The position numbers and the translations under genes were made by a program. The notes beneath the pieces were generated by a model. It searched no databases. It had not been told where the DNA came from and saw only the letters and a program-made list of their open reading frames with translations. DNA of 64,000 nucleotides from JAVVHH01 sp964657565 (GTDB lineage: Bacteria > Pseudomonadota > Alphaproteobacteria > Acetobacterales > Acetobacteraceae): the NCBI GenBank assembly GCA_964657565.1, contig CAZZVQ010000004.1, positions 1 through 64,000 of the forward strand, read 5' to 3'. Positions 52,892 to 61,544 of this stretch are shown piece after piece (positions within the stretch are counted from its first letter, which is position 1; every line of letters starts with the position of its first letter).

Positions 52892-54352
52892 ATGCGCCTG
52901 CTCGATCTTGCCGTCATCCTGATCTACCTCGTCGCCATCGCGCTGATCGGCCTGCGCCTCTCGGGCCGGCAGGACTCGGCCACCGCCTATTTCGTCGGCG
53001 AGCGGGACATGCCCTGGTGGGCGGTCTGCTTCTCGATCGTCGCCACCGAGACCAGCACGCTGACCGTCATCTCCGTGCCGGGGGTCGCCTACATGGGCGC
53101 GTTCGGCTTCGTCGAGCTGGCCATCGGCTACCTGATCGGCCGCTCGCTCGTGGCCTTCATCCTGCTGCCGCTCTACATGCGCGGGGGGTTCGTCAGCGCC
53201 TACCAATACCTCCGCCAGCGCTTCGGCGGGACCCTGCAGGGCATCGCCGCCGTCACCTTCCTGGGCACCCGCCTGCTCGCCGAGGGCGTCCGCCTGTTCG
53301 CCTCCGCGATCCCGATCAAGCTGCTGCTCGACGCGATCGGCCTGCCGACGGAATACGTCACCATCATCGCGGTGCTGACGCTGATCACCGTCGCCTACAC
53401 CTATGCCGGCGGCATCCGCGCCGTCATCTGGACCGACGCGATCCAGATGACGCTGTATATCGGCGGCGCCTGCGTCTGCATCGCCGTGCTGCTCGGCGAA
53501 GTCGGCAGCGCCGGGCTGAGCCAGGCCTACGCCGCCGGCAAGTTCCAGGTGCTGAATTTCTCCGCGCCGATCCTGACGAGCCCGTTCAACGTGGTCGCCG
53601 CGATCGTCGGCGGCGCGATCTTCTCCATGGCGTCGCACGGCACCGACCAGTTGATGGTGCAGCGCGTATTGGCCTGCAAGTCGCTGGCCGACGGACGCCG
53701 GGCCATGATCGGCAGCGCCTGCGTGGTGGGGCTGCAATTCGCGCTGTTCTCGATGGTGGGCGCGCTGCTGTGGGTGCATCTCGGCGGCAAGAGCCCGGCC
53801 GAGCTGGGGCTGCGCTCGTCCGACGACCTGTTCCCGCGTTTCATCCTCGACGAGCTGCCGCCCGGTCTCTCCGGCTTGCTGATCGCCGGCATCCTGTCGG
53901 CGACGATGGGCTCGCTGTCCTCGGCGCTGAACTCGATGGCCAACTCGACGGTGGCGGACCTCTGGCGGGCGATGGGGCGCGGCGGAGACGACGCCAAGGC
54001 GCTCCGGCTGTCGCGCATGCTGACGCTGGTCTGGGCCGTGGTGATGGCCGGGTTCGCCTGCCTGTTCACCGACACCAAGGGCCAGGTCGTCCTGCTCGGC
54101 CTCGGCATCGCCGGCTACACCTATGGTGCGCTGCTCGGCGCCTTCCTGCTCGGGCTCGCGGTGCGCCGGGCGAACCAGCGCGACGCGGTGGTCGCCTTCG
54201 TCGCCACGCTGATCGTCATGACCATCGTCGTCCGCAGCTACGCCCTGGCGTTCACCTGGTATGTGCCGCTCGGCGTCATCGTCACGCTCGTGGTCGGCTC
54301 CCTGCTCTCGCTCATGCATGGACCCGCCTTGCACGAAGAAGGAGCCCGCTGA
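52892..54352 (+). CDS. Sodium:solute symporter family transporter
   Basis: A 486-residue SSS-family membrane protein with about 13 hydrophobic segments. SATAYFVGERDMPWWAV, SIVATETSTLTVISVPG and the core segment RFILDELPPGLSGLLIAGI, followed by LSSALNSMANS, match the family. It sits inside the amino-sugar operon and probably imports (anhydro-)MurNAc, GlcNAc or a muropeptide-derived sugar. A pump fed by sodium rather than a PTS is consistent with the separate kinase domain upstream. Confidence 0.92.
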   Translation: MRLLDLAVILIYLVAIALIGLRLSGRQDSATAYFVGERDMPWWAVCFSIVATETSTLTVISVPGVAYMGAFGFVELAIGYLIGRSLVAFILLPLYMRGGFVSAYQYLRQRFGGTLQGIAAVTFLGTRLLAEGVRLFASAIPIKLLLDAIGLPTEYVTIIAVLTLITVAYTYAGGIRAVIWTDAIQMTLYIGGACVCIAVLLGEVGSAGLSQAYAAGKFQVLNFSAPILTSPFNVVAAIVGGAIFSMASHGTDQLMVQRVLACKSLADGRRAMIGSACVVGLQFALFSMVGALLWVHLGGKSPAELGLRSSDDLFPRFILDELPPGLSGLLIAGILSATMGSLSSALNSMANSTVADLWRAMGRGGDDAKALRLSRMLTLVWAVVMAGFACLFTDTKGQVVLLGLGIAGYTYGALLGAFLLGLAVRRANQRDAVVAFVATLIVMTIVVRSYALAFTWYVPLGVIVTLVVGSLLSLMHGPALHEEGAR

Positions 54353-54353
54353 C

Positions 54354-55478
54354 ATGCGCTGGTCGCTCGGCTTGATGACCGGGACGGTCCTGGACGGCAA
54401 CATCGATATCGCCATGCTGCGGACCGACGGCGAGACCGTCGCCGAGTTCGGCCCCTGGACCCTCGCCGACTACCCGGCCGAGACCCGCGCCCTGCTGGCC
54501 GAGGCGCTGGCGGCCGGGCTGCGCTGGCAGTTCGCGGGGCCGGAGCCGGCGGTGTTCCGCGCCGCGGAGGACGCGTTGACCCGGGCGCAATCGGCGGCCG
54601 TGACTGCCTTCCTGGCCGAGAACGGCATCGCCCCGGCCGACGTCGAGGTGATCGGCTTCCATGGCCAGACCGTGCTGCACCGCGCGCCCAAGCCGGGGCG
54701 GATCGGCGATACGCGCCAGCTCGGCGACGGCGCGCTGATGGCGGCGCTGACCGGCATCGCCGTCGTGCACGATTTCCGCACCGCCGACGTGCGCGCCGGC
54801 GGCCAGGGCGCCCCGCTCTCGGCCAGCTACCACGCCGCACTCCTGCAACGCGCCGGGCTGCCGTCCTCGACCGCGGCGCTCAATCTCGGCGGCGTCGCCA
54901 ACGTGACTTGGCGCGGCGACGACGGCGCGCTCGTCGCCTTCGACACCGGCCCGGCCAATGCGCCGATCAACGACTGGGTCGAACGCGAAACCGGCGAGCG
55001 GATGGATCGTGACGGGGCTCTCGCCCGCGCGGGCCGGGTCGACGAAGCGCGGCTGGCGCGGCTGCTCGACCATCCCTATCTGACCGCCGCGTATCCGAAA
55101 TCGCTCGACCGGTTCGACTTCTCCGCCGCCATGGCGGACGGGTTGAGCCTCGAAGACGGCGCGGCCACGCTCACCGCCTTCACCGCCGGCGCGGTCGGCC
55201 GCGGCCTCGACCTGCTGCCGCAGCGCCCGACCCGGCTCGTGGTCTGCGGCGGCGGCCGGCGCAACCCGGCCATCATGGACGCCCTGCGCCTGCGCGCCGC
55301 GGTCGAGCCGATCATGGCCGAGGATCTCGGCTGGCGCGGCGACGCGATCGAGGCGGAATGCTTCGCCTGGCTGGCCGCGCGCCGGCTGCGCTCGCTGCCG
55401 ATCAGCTTCCCCACCACGACCGGCGTCCCGTTGCCGATGACCGGTGGCCAGATAGCGCCCGCACCGGCGGCTCGTTAG
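54354..55478 (+). CDS. anmK: Anhydro-N-acetylmuramic acid kinase
   Basis: A 374-residue AnmK that cleaves the anhydro ring and phosphorylates 1,6-anhydro-MurNAc to MurNAc-6-phosphate. GLMTGTVLDG replaces the usual GLMSGTSLDG but keeps the Asp; GFHGQTVLH, GDGALMAALTGI, DFRTADVRAGGQGAPL, LNLGGVANVT and the FDTGPANAPIND motif are standard. The ribosome site is AAGGAG. It feeds directly into the MurQ domain encoded upstream and completes a recycling route. Confidence 0.94.
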   Translation: MRWSLGLMTGTVLDGNIDIAMLRTDGETVAEFGPWTLADYPAETRALLAEALAAGLRWQFAGPEPAVFRAAEDALTRAQSAAVTAFLAENGIAPADVEVIGFHGQTVLHRAPKPGRIGDTRQLGDGALMAALTGIAVVHDFRTADVRAGGQGAPLSASYHAALLQRAGLPSSTAALNLGGVANVTWRGDDGALVAFDTGPANAPINDWVERETGERMDRDGALARAGRVDEARLARLLDHPYLTAAYPKSLDRFDFSAAMADGLSLEDGAATLTAFTAGAVGRGLDLLPQRPTRLVVCGGGRRNPAIMDALRLRAAVEPIMAEDLGWRGDAIEAECFAWLAARRLRSLPISFPTTTGVPLPMTGGQIAPAPAAR

Positions 55479-55508
55479 GATACCAGTCACATCGAAGGAA
55501 GTGCTCGC

Positions 55509-56249
55509 ATGTTGACCCTCGTACGCCGCGCCGTGATGTTCGCTGGGGCGAGCGCCGCCCTGTTGCCGGTCGTCCGCCGGGCCGCCGCCCAAACCGCCCC
55601 GGCCACCCCCGTGCTCGCCGACCCGTCCTATCCGTTCACCCTGCCGCCGCTGCCCTATGCCTTCGGCGCCAACGAGCCGCATGTCGACGCGCAGACGATG
55701 GAGCTGCACCACGACAAGCACCATGCCGCCTACATCACCAACCTGAACGCGGCGGTGAAGGACCACCCCCAGGTCGCCGCGATGCCGCTCTCGCAGATGC
55801 TGGCCAAGCTGGCCGAATTGCCGGAGCCGATCCGCGCAGCGGTGCGCAACAATGGCGGCGGCCACGCCAACCACAGCATGTTCTGGCAGGTCATGGGTGG
55901 CAAGGGTGGCGAGCCCACCGGCGATCTCGCCGCCGCCATCACCCGCGACTTCGGTTCTTTGGCGCAGCTCAAGGAGGGCTTCAACAAGGCCGGCGCTGGC
56001 CAGTTCGGCTCCGGCTGGGCGATGGTGCTGGTGGACGGCGCCGGCAAGCTCTCGCTCGCGGCGCGCCCGAACCAGGATTCGCCCCTGATGGAGGGCAAGC
56101 GCGTCCTGTTCGGCAACGACGTCTGGGAGCACGCCTACTACCTGAAATACCAGAACCGCCGGCCCGCCTACCTCGAGGCCTGGTGGAACGTCGTGAACTG
56201 GGCCGCGGTGGGCGAGCGCTACAAGGCCGCCAAGACGCTCGCGCTCTGA
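55509..56249 (+). CDS. Exported Fe/Mn superoxide dismutase
   Basis: A 246-residue SOD with an N-terminal signal-like segment (RRAVMFAGASAALLPVV, cleavage after about residue 27), so a periplasmic location is predicted. The metal ligands are intact: LHHDKHHAAY, GGHANHSMFW and DVWEHAYYLKYQNRR. Superoxide goes to peroxide and oxygen. Fe versus Mn use cannot be settled by eye. Ribosome site AAGGAAG. Confidence 0.94.
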   Translation: MLTLVRRAVMFAGASAALLPVVRRAAAQTAPATPVLADPSYPFTLPPLPYAFGANEPHVDAQTMELHHDKHHAAYITNLNAAVKDHPQVAAMPLSQMLAKLAELPEPIRAAVRNNGGGHANHSMFWQVMGGKGGEPTGDLAAAITRDFGSLAQLKEGFNKAGAGQFGSGWAMVLVDGAGKLSLAARPNQDSPLMEGKRVLFGNDVWEHAYYLKYQNRRPAYLEAWWNVVNWAAVGERYKAAKTLAL

Positions 56250-56322
56250 CCCGTCGGAGGTCGCCGCTGTGCAGCAGGATCGTCGGTCAGCGCCCTCCGG
56301 CAGCTGTGCATCTTCAGGAACT

Positions 56323-56370
56323 TGCCGACCCAGAGTCCGCCGGTGTAGCGGCCGGCCCTCTGGGTCGGCA
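56323..56370. terminator. Long inverted repeat between the SOD and phosphate transporter genes
   Basis: TGCCGACCCAGAG and CTCTGGGTCGGCA form a perfect 13-bp stem around a 22-base loop that can itself pair (GCCG with CGGC). It lies 74 bases after the SOD stop and 114 bases before the PiT start. There is no T-run, so it may be a factor-assisted terminator, mRNA-stabilising hairpin or bidirectional structure. Confidence 0.5.
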
Positions 56371-56483
56371 GTGTTGCCAGCCAGACGACGCTATCGCTCG
56401 TGACTCCAATTTGTCACATTTCTGCTCTCGAACATTGATGCCGCTTCGACATAGGTTCCGCTCCAGCCAATCTGGAGCGCCAC

Positions 56484-58106
56484 GTGTCGCAAGCTGCAAT
56501 TAGCCCTCATGACAGACTGGGCGACTCGAGGCCGTCGCTCGACCGCAAGCCGCATAAGGGCGGAGCGATCGCCTTCTTCGTCGTGCTCGCGACCGGGCTG
56601 GCCTACGCCGCGTTCAGCATCGTCTCCGACATCAATGGCGTCGGCGAGCACAATCTGGCCACCGGCGCCTTCATCATGCTCGGCCTCGCGCTGGTGATCG
56701 CCCTCGGCTTCGAGTTCGTCAACGGCTTCCACGACACGGCCAACGCGGTCGCCACCGTCATCTATACCCACGCGCTGCCGCCGATGGCCGCCGTCGTGTG
56801 GTCCGGCTTCTTCAACTTCCTCGGCGTGCTGACCTCGAGCGGCGCCGTCGCCTTCACGGTCGTCAACCTGCTTCCGGTCGAGCTCATCCTGCAGGCCGGC
56901 AGCAGCGCCGGCTACGCGATGATCTTCGCGCTGCTGATCGCGGCGGTGATCTGGAACCTCGGCACCTGGGCGTTCGGCCTGCCCAACAGCTCGTCGCACG
57001 CCCTGATCGGCTCCATCATGGGCGTTGGCCTGGCCAACCAGTGGATGGCGCCGGCCGGGCAAGCCACGTCGGGCGTGGATTGGAACCAGGCCTACGGCGT
57101 GCTCCGCGCGCTGTTGTTCAGCCCGCTGATCGGCTTCGTGCTGGCGGCCGTCCTGCTGCTCGTGATGCGCCTCGTGGTGCGGTCGCCGAGTCTCTACCAG
57201 GCGCCCGAAGGCAACAAGCCGCCGCCGGCCGCCATCCGCGGCTTGCTGATCCTGACCTGCACCGGCGTGTCGTTCTTCCACGGGAGCAATGACGGCCAGA
57301 AGGGCATGGGTCTGATCATGCTGATCCTCATCGGCGCCGCTCCCACCGCCTATGCGCTGAACCGGGCGCTGCCGGAATCCACCACGCCCGCCTTCCTGCA
57401 CGCCACCACCGATGCCGGCGCGGTGCTCCACGCCCACACCGGCGGCGCTGCCGCGCCCGACCCGGCCGCCGCTCGCACCATTGTCGGCGACGCGCTCAAG
57501 ACCAAGCAGGTCAACGAGCCAACCGTCTACGCCGCCCTGGCATCGCTCACCGACGATATCGCCAACCAGGTCAAGAACTACGGCGCCATCAGGTCCGTGC
57601 CGGCGCAGATCACCTCGAACGTCCGCAACGACATGTACCTCGCCTCCGATGCCGTCCGCATCATGGGTCCGAAGCCGCCGGGCTTCAGCGACGAGGACGT
57701 GGGCAAGCTGAAGTCGCTCCGCTCCTCGCTCGATAGCGGCACCCGCTACATCCCGATCTGGGTGAAGGCGTCCGTGGCGCTGGCGCTCGGGCTCGGCACC
57801 ATGGTCGGCTGGAAGCGTATCGTGGTGACCGTCGGCGAGAAGATCGGCAAGACGCACCTGACGTATGCGCAGGGCGCCTCGGCCGAGATCGTCGCCGCCG
57901 GCACGATCGGCCTCGCCGACGCGTTCGGCCTGCCGGTCTCCACGACGCACGTCCTGTCCAGCGGCGTCGCCGGCACCATGGCTGCCAACGGCTCGGGCCT
58001 GCAGTGGAGCACCATCCGCAACATGGCCCTAGCCTGGATCATGACGCTGCCGGCAGCCATGGCCATCGCGGGCAGCCTCTTCGTGATCTTCCGCCAGCTG
58101 TTCTGA
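56484..58106 (+). CDS. pit: Inorganic phosphate transporter, PiT family
   Basis: A 540-residue membrane protein starting at GTG 56484 (GGAG upstream). Both PiT signature repeats are visible: EFVNGFHDTANAVATVIYT in the N-half and GLADAFGLPVSTTHVLSSG in the C-half, with TCTGVSFFHGSNDGQKGMG between. A long soluble region (about residues 300-410) splits the two halves. It is a low-affinity phosphate/proton symporter. A strong hairpin follows its stop. Confidence 0.94.
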   Translation: MSQAAISPHDRLGDSRPSLDRKPHKGGAIAFFVVLATGLAYAAFSIVSDINGVGEHNLATGAFIMLGLALVIALGFEFVNGFHDTANAVATVIYTHALPPMAAVVWSGFFNFLGVLTSSGAVAFTVVNLLPVELILQAGSSAGYAMIFALLIAAVIWNLGTWAFGLPNSSSHALIGSIMGVGLANQWMAPAGQATSGVDWNQAYGVLRALLFSPLIGFVLAAVLLLVMRLVVRSPSLYQAPEGNKPPPAAIRGLLILTCTGVSFFHGSNDGQKGMGLIMLILIGAAPTAYALNRALPESTTPAFLHATTDAGAVLHAHTGGAAAPDPAAARTIVGDALKTKQVNEPTVYAALASLTDDIANQVKNYGAIRSVPAQITSNVRNDMYLASDAVRIMGPKPPGFSDEDVGKLKSLRSSLDSGTRYIPIWVKASVALALGLGTMVGWKRIVVTVGEKIGKTHLTYAQGASAEIVAAGTIGLADAFGLPVSTTHVLSSGVAGTMAANGSGLQWSTIRNMALAWIMTLPAAMAIAGSLFVIFRQLF

Positions 58107-58116
58107 CGCATGCTGG

Positions 58117-58150
58117 CCGGACGCCGAGGTTGCGCGGACTCGGCGTCCGG
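58117..58150 (+). terminator. Strong stem-loop after pit
   Basis: CCGGACGCCGAG and CTCGGCGTCCGG make a perfect 12-bp stem with a 10-base loop, 10 bases after the pit stop codon. No T-run follows, as is common for GC-rich terminators in this kind of genome. Confidence 0.65.
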
Positions 58151-58187
58151 GTGCAGTGGTAGGCTCACTCCCGATTAGGAGCGATCC

Positions 58188-58430
58188 ATGGCGTCGACCA
58201 CCCACATCATCTACCAACCTTATGTGGCGGGCCCGCGGGGGACGCTCAAGCCGGGTCCGGCGATGGCCTGTCGCACGGCCGAGGACGGGCTGCGGCGGGC
58301 CGAACGGGCGCTGACCGGCGGCTCCATCCTCGGCGCGCAGGTCGTTCGCATGACGCACGACGACGACGCTGGCGAATTCGGCGATCCGCAGTTCCTGGGC
58401 ACGGTCGGCCGGGTGCCGGAGACGGATTGA
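58188..58430 (+). CDS. Small conserved-looking hypothetical protein
   Basis: An 80-residue acidic, soluble protein with no signal or membrane segment. ATG 58188 is preceded by a clear AGGAG site, and the frame shows the codon bias of real genes, so I accept it. The middle carries an Ala/Arg-rich helix (ACRTAEDGLRRAERALTGG) and the end is acidic. I do not recognise the family. It stands alone after the pit terminator. Confidence 0.65.
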   Translation: MASTTHIIYQPYVAGPRGTLKPGPAMACRTAEDGLRRAERALTGGSILGAQVVRMTHDDDAGEFGDPQFLGTVGRVPETD

Positions 58431-58522
58431 CTGCGCCCATCGGTCGTTCGCCTAATGCCCGGCGCGGTGGAACATCGAACGCTCTCAGCCGTTAGCCCAT
58501 TCCCGTGAGAAAGGTCAGCAAC

Positions 58523-58843
58523 GTGGCAAAGACTCCAGCGAAGCCAGCGAAAGAAGAAGCTCCCGCGGGAGCTAAGATCGACAAGCCCAAGGCCGGCAGC
58601 AAACCCAATGCGCTCCAACAGCCGCTGCAGCCGTCGCCCGAACTAGCCGCCATCGTTGGCGAAGGCACGATGCCGCGCGGCGAGGTGGTCAGCAAGGTGT
58701 GGGTCTACATCAAGGCCAACAAGCTGCAGAACCCGGATGACGGGCGGGAGATCCTGACCGACGAGAAGCTGGAGAAGGTCATGGGCAAGAAGAAGGTGAC
58801 CATGTTCGAGATGAACAAGCTGCTCGCCCAGCACCTGAAGTGA
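58523..58843 (+). CDS. SWIB/MDM2 domain protein
   Basis: About 106 residues. A Lys/Pro/Ala-rich tail (1-35) precedes a SWIB domain (about 40-106) with MPRGEVVSKVWVYIKANKLQ and LTDEKLEKVMGKKKVTMFEM. GTG 58523 (reading AKTPAKPAKEE after the initiator) is preferred, with AAAGG upstream; GTG 58505 is an alternative. Bacterial SWIB proteins are thought to be nucleic-acid or chromatin-associated; the function is not established. Confidence 0.88.
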   Translation: MAKTPAKPAKEEAPAGAKIDKPKAGSKPNALQQPLQPSPELAAIVGEGTMPRGEVVSKVWVYIKANKLQNPDDGREILTDEKLEKVMGKKKVTMFEMNKLLAQHLK

Positions 58844-58855
58844 TATCGCCGGCCC

Positions 58856-59293
58856 ATGGCTAACCGTACCCTGCGCCATCTGACCCTTTGCCTCGCCGGA
58901 GCCCTCAGCATCGCCATGACCGCACAAGCAGAAGCTGCCGATTACGTGACCATGGCGTCCAGCTTGAAATACCATGACGAGGTGGTCGGCACCGGGCCGG
59001 AACCGCGGGCTGGCCAGACCGTCAACGTCCATTACACCGGCTGGTTGTACGACCAGGGCGCCAAGGGGACCAAGTTCGACAGCTCGCGTGACCGCGGCAA
59101 GCCGTTCAGCTTCCGGCTCGGCGAGGGCCAGGTCATCGGCGGATGGGACCAGGGGGTCGCGACCATGCATGTCGGCGGCAAGCGCACCCTGATCATCCCG
59201 CCGGAGCTGGGCTATGGCGCGCGTGGGGCGGGCGGCGTCATTCCGCCGAACGCGACGCTGATGTTCGACGTGGAACTGCTCAGCATCAACTAG
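58856..59293 (+). CDS. Exported FKBP-type peptidyl-prolyl isomerase
   Basis: A 145-residue protein with a signal peptide (LTLCLAGALSIAMTAQAEA) and one FKBP domain: VNVHYTGWLYDQGAKGTKFDSS, FRLGEGQVIGGWDQGV, IPPELGYGARGAGGVIPPN and a C-terminal LMFDVELLSI. The active-site Tyr, Asp, Trp and Phe are conserved. It should assist folding in the periplasm. Its stop overlaps the 3' end of the opposite-strand gene by 4 bases. Confidence 0.94.
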   Translation: MANRTLRHLTLCLAGALSIAMTAQAEAADYVTMASSLKYHDEVVGTGPEPRAGQTVNVHYTGWLYDQGAKGTKFDSSRDRGKPFSFRLGEGQVIGGWDQGVATMHVGGKRTLIIPPELGYGARGAGGVIPPNATLMFDVELLSIN

Positions 59294-59586
59294 GGGCGCT
59301 CCTCCCACCGGCGCGGAGCCGGGGGTGGGCGGCGTCCTTGCACCGCGCCGCCTCCGTTTCGGTAGCCCATGTCCGTGCCGATCTGCGGCGCGACGTAGAT
59401 CTCCATCGGCGGGTTGCGGCCGGAGCCACCCTGCTCCTGTCGCGGCGCGTGCGGCGCATTGAGGATCTCCGGCTCCGGACGGGATGGCCGAACCGGCTCG
59501 CCGGTCAGGATATCGGTGCGCGGTTGCGCGCCCGCCGGGATTGCGGACAGGAGAGCCAGAGCCAGGGCCGACGATCGCATGAACAT
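59290..59586 (-). CDS. Small exported proline-rich protein of unknown function
   Basis: A 98-residue product with a short signal peptide (SSALALALLSAIPAGA) and a Pro/Arg/Gly-rich, probably disordered mature part. The start may be either of two ATGs at 59586 or 59580. No family is recognised. Codon use is acceptable but short length and low complexity keep confidence moderate. Confidence 0.55.
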   Translation of the reverse strand: MFMRSSALALALLSAIPAGAQPRTDILTGEPVRPSRPEPEILNAPHAPRQEQGGSGRNPPMEIYVAPQIGTDMGYRNGGGAVQGRRPPPAPRRWEERP

Positions 59587-59640
59587 CGTCGAGACTATAT
59601 ACTGTTAGCTTCAATTTAGCGATATCGGTGGCGCCGGGCG

Positions 59641-60036
59641 ATGCAGGGCGGGATGGGAGAGCGGATCCAGGGGCGGCTGGACCGGCTGGGCATGATGCCG
59701 GAGGACGCGGCGCGGCAGGTCGGGATGGCGGCGGACGCATTGCAGAAGGTGGTGGACGGCAGGGTGGAGGCGGTCCGCGGCAAGCAACTCGTCCGGCTGG
59801 CCGAGGTGTTGTCGACGTCGGTGGGTTATCTGGTAGGGTTGGACCCGGATCAGGCGGTGCCGGAGGAATGGCTCGCCGAGGACCAGGGGCAGCTCGGCTT
59901 GCTGGCGGGTGACGAGGAGGCGCTGCTGCGGGCGTATCGGCGGCTGGACGTGTCGTCGCGGGCGGCACTGCTGCAGGTCGCGGGCAAGATGGCGCCGGAG
60001 CCGGAGCAGCTGGAGCGCAAGCCGCGGCAGGTCTGA
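59641..60036 (+). CDS. XRE-like HTH domain protein
   Basis: A 131-residue protein. Residues 1-70 fit a Cro/C1-type HTH (RIQGRLDRLGMMPEDAARQV and RLAEVLSTSVGYLVGLDP). Residues 75-131 form a helical tail with SRAALLQVAGKMA, common in repressor-like proteins. It is 92 bases upstream of an MFS exporter gene on the same strand and may regulate it. No ligand domain is seen. Confidence 0.75.
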   Translation: MQGGMGERIQGRLDRLGMMPEDAARQVGMAADALQKVVDGRVEAVRGKQLVRLAEVLSTSVGYLVGLDPDQAVPEEWLAEDQGQLGLLAGDEEALLRAYRRLDVSSRAALLQVAGKMAPEPEQLERKPRQV

Positions 60037-60127
60037 CCGGTGCGGCGCCGTCCGAGGGGCTTCGGCCGCCGCGGCATGGAACGTGCATCCATTCCCTGCT
60101 CGAAGCCATGCTGACCGAGGAGAACGC

Positions 60128-61510
60128 GTGACATCACTGTCCTCGAAGCGGGACGCCGAGCAGGACGGATTGGCCGAGCCGGCCCGCACCTGGGCGATCG
60201 TCACGACGGCGCTGGGTCTGATGATGGCCGTGCTCGACGGCTCGATCGCCAACCTCGCTTTGCCGACGCTGGCGGCCGAGTTCGACGTATCGGCGGCGCA
60301 GTCGATCTGGGTGGTCAACGCCTACCAGCTCGCCGTCACCATCTCGCTGCTGCCGCTGGCCGCCTTGGGCGAGATCGTCGGCTACCGCCGGGTCTATCGG
60401 ATCGGGGTGGCGCTGTTCACCGTGGCGTCGCTGGCCTGCGCGCTGTCGCACTCGCTGACCGAGCTGACGATCGCGCGCGTGGCGCAGGGGTTCGGGGCGG
60501 CCGGGCTGATGAGCGTCAACAGCGCGCTGGTGCGCTTCATCTATCCGCGGCACCTGCTGGGGCGCGGCTTCGGGGTGAACGTCATGGTCGGCTCGGCGTC
60601 CTCCGCGCTCGGGCCGAGCGTGGCGGCGGCGATCCTCTCGGTGGCGGGGTGGCAGTGGCTGTTCGCCGTCAACGTGCCGCTGGGCGCGCTCATCCTGGTC
60701 CTCGGCGCCAAGACCCTGCCCGTTACGCCGCGCGCGTCGCATCGGTTCGACTGGGGCAGCGCGGCGCTGAACGCGGTGACGTTCGGGTTGTTCATCAGCG
60801 GCATCGAGGCGTTCGGCCATGGCGGCAGCCCGGCCTATGCGATGCTCGAGATGCTCGGCGGATTGGCTACCGGCTTCCTGCTGGTCAAGCGCCAGGTCTC
60901 GCGCGCCAATCCGCTGCTGCCGGTGGACCTGCTGCGGCGGCCCATCTTCGCGCTGTCGGTAGCGGCGTCGACATGCTCGTTCGCGGCGCAGAGCATGGCG
61001 TTCGTGACGCTGCCGTTCTACCTCGAGCGCGGTCTCGGCTTCGGGCGGGGTGAGACCGGGCTGCTCATGACGCCGTGGCCGGTGACGGTGATGCTGGTGG
61101 CGCCCGCCGCGGGGCGGCTGGCGGACCGGTTCTCGCCCGGGCTGCTCGGCGGGCTCGGCCAGGCGCTGATGGTGGTCGGCTTGCTCCTGCTCGCCTTTCT
61201 GCCCGCCCACCCGGCACTGTGGGATATCGGCTGGCGGATGTCGTTGTGCGGGGTGGGGTTCGGCTTGTTCAACTCGCCGAACAACAAGACCATGATCGGC
61301 TCGGCGCCGCCGTCGCGGGCGGGCGGCGCGAGCGGGATGCAGGCAACCAGCCGGCTGCTGGGCCAGACCAGCGGCGTGGCGCTGGTGGCGCTGGTGTTCG
61401 GACTGGTCGCGACCGGCGGCACCACCGTCGCGCTGTGCATAGCCGCGGCGTTCTCGGTCCTGGCCTGCCTCGCCAGCGTGCTGCGGACGGGCCGAGGGGT
61501 GGCTTTGTAG
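60128..61510 (+). CDS. MFS transporter, DHA2 (EmrB/QacA-like) drug exporter
   Basis: A 460-residue membrane protein. GTG 60128 has GAGGAG 6 bases upstream. The DHA2 entry motif MMAVLDGSIANLALPTLAAEF, motif A-like GEIVGYRRVYRIG, motif C-like GSASSALGPSVAA, and about 14 hydrophobic segments place it in the drug:H+ antiporter-2 group. No membrane-fusion (EmrA) gene is next to it. Confidence 0.92.
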   Translation: MTSLSSKRDAEQDGLAEPARTWAIVTTALGLMMAVLDGSIANLALPTLAAEFDVSAAQSIWVVNAYQLAVTISLLPLAALGEIVGYRRVYRIGVALFTVASLACALSHSLTELTIARVAQGFGAAGLMSVNSALVRFIYPRHLLGRGFGVNVMVGSASSALGPSVAAAILSVAGWQWLFAVNVPLGALILVLGAKTLPVTPRASHRFDWGSAALNAVTFGLFISGIEAFGHGGSPAYAMLEMLGGLATGFLLVKRQVSRANPLLPVDLLRRPIFALSVAASTCSFAAQSMAFVTLPFYLERGLGFGRGETGLLMTPWPVTVMLVAPAAGRLADRFSPGLLGGLGQALMVVGLLLLAFLPAHPALWDIGWRMSLCGVGFGLFNSPNNKTMIGSAPPSRAGGASGMQATSRLLGQTSGVALVALVFGLVATGGTTVALCIAAAFSVLACLASVLRTGRGVAL

Positions 61511-61544
61511 GCCAGAGCCGGACTACGGGCATGGGTTCGTCGGT

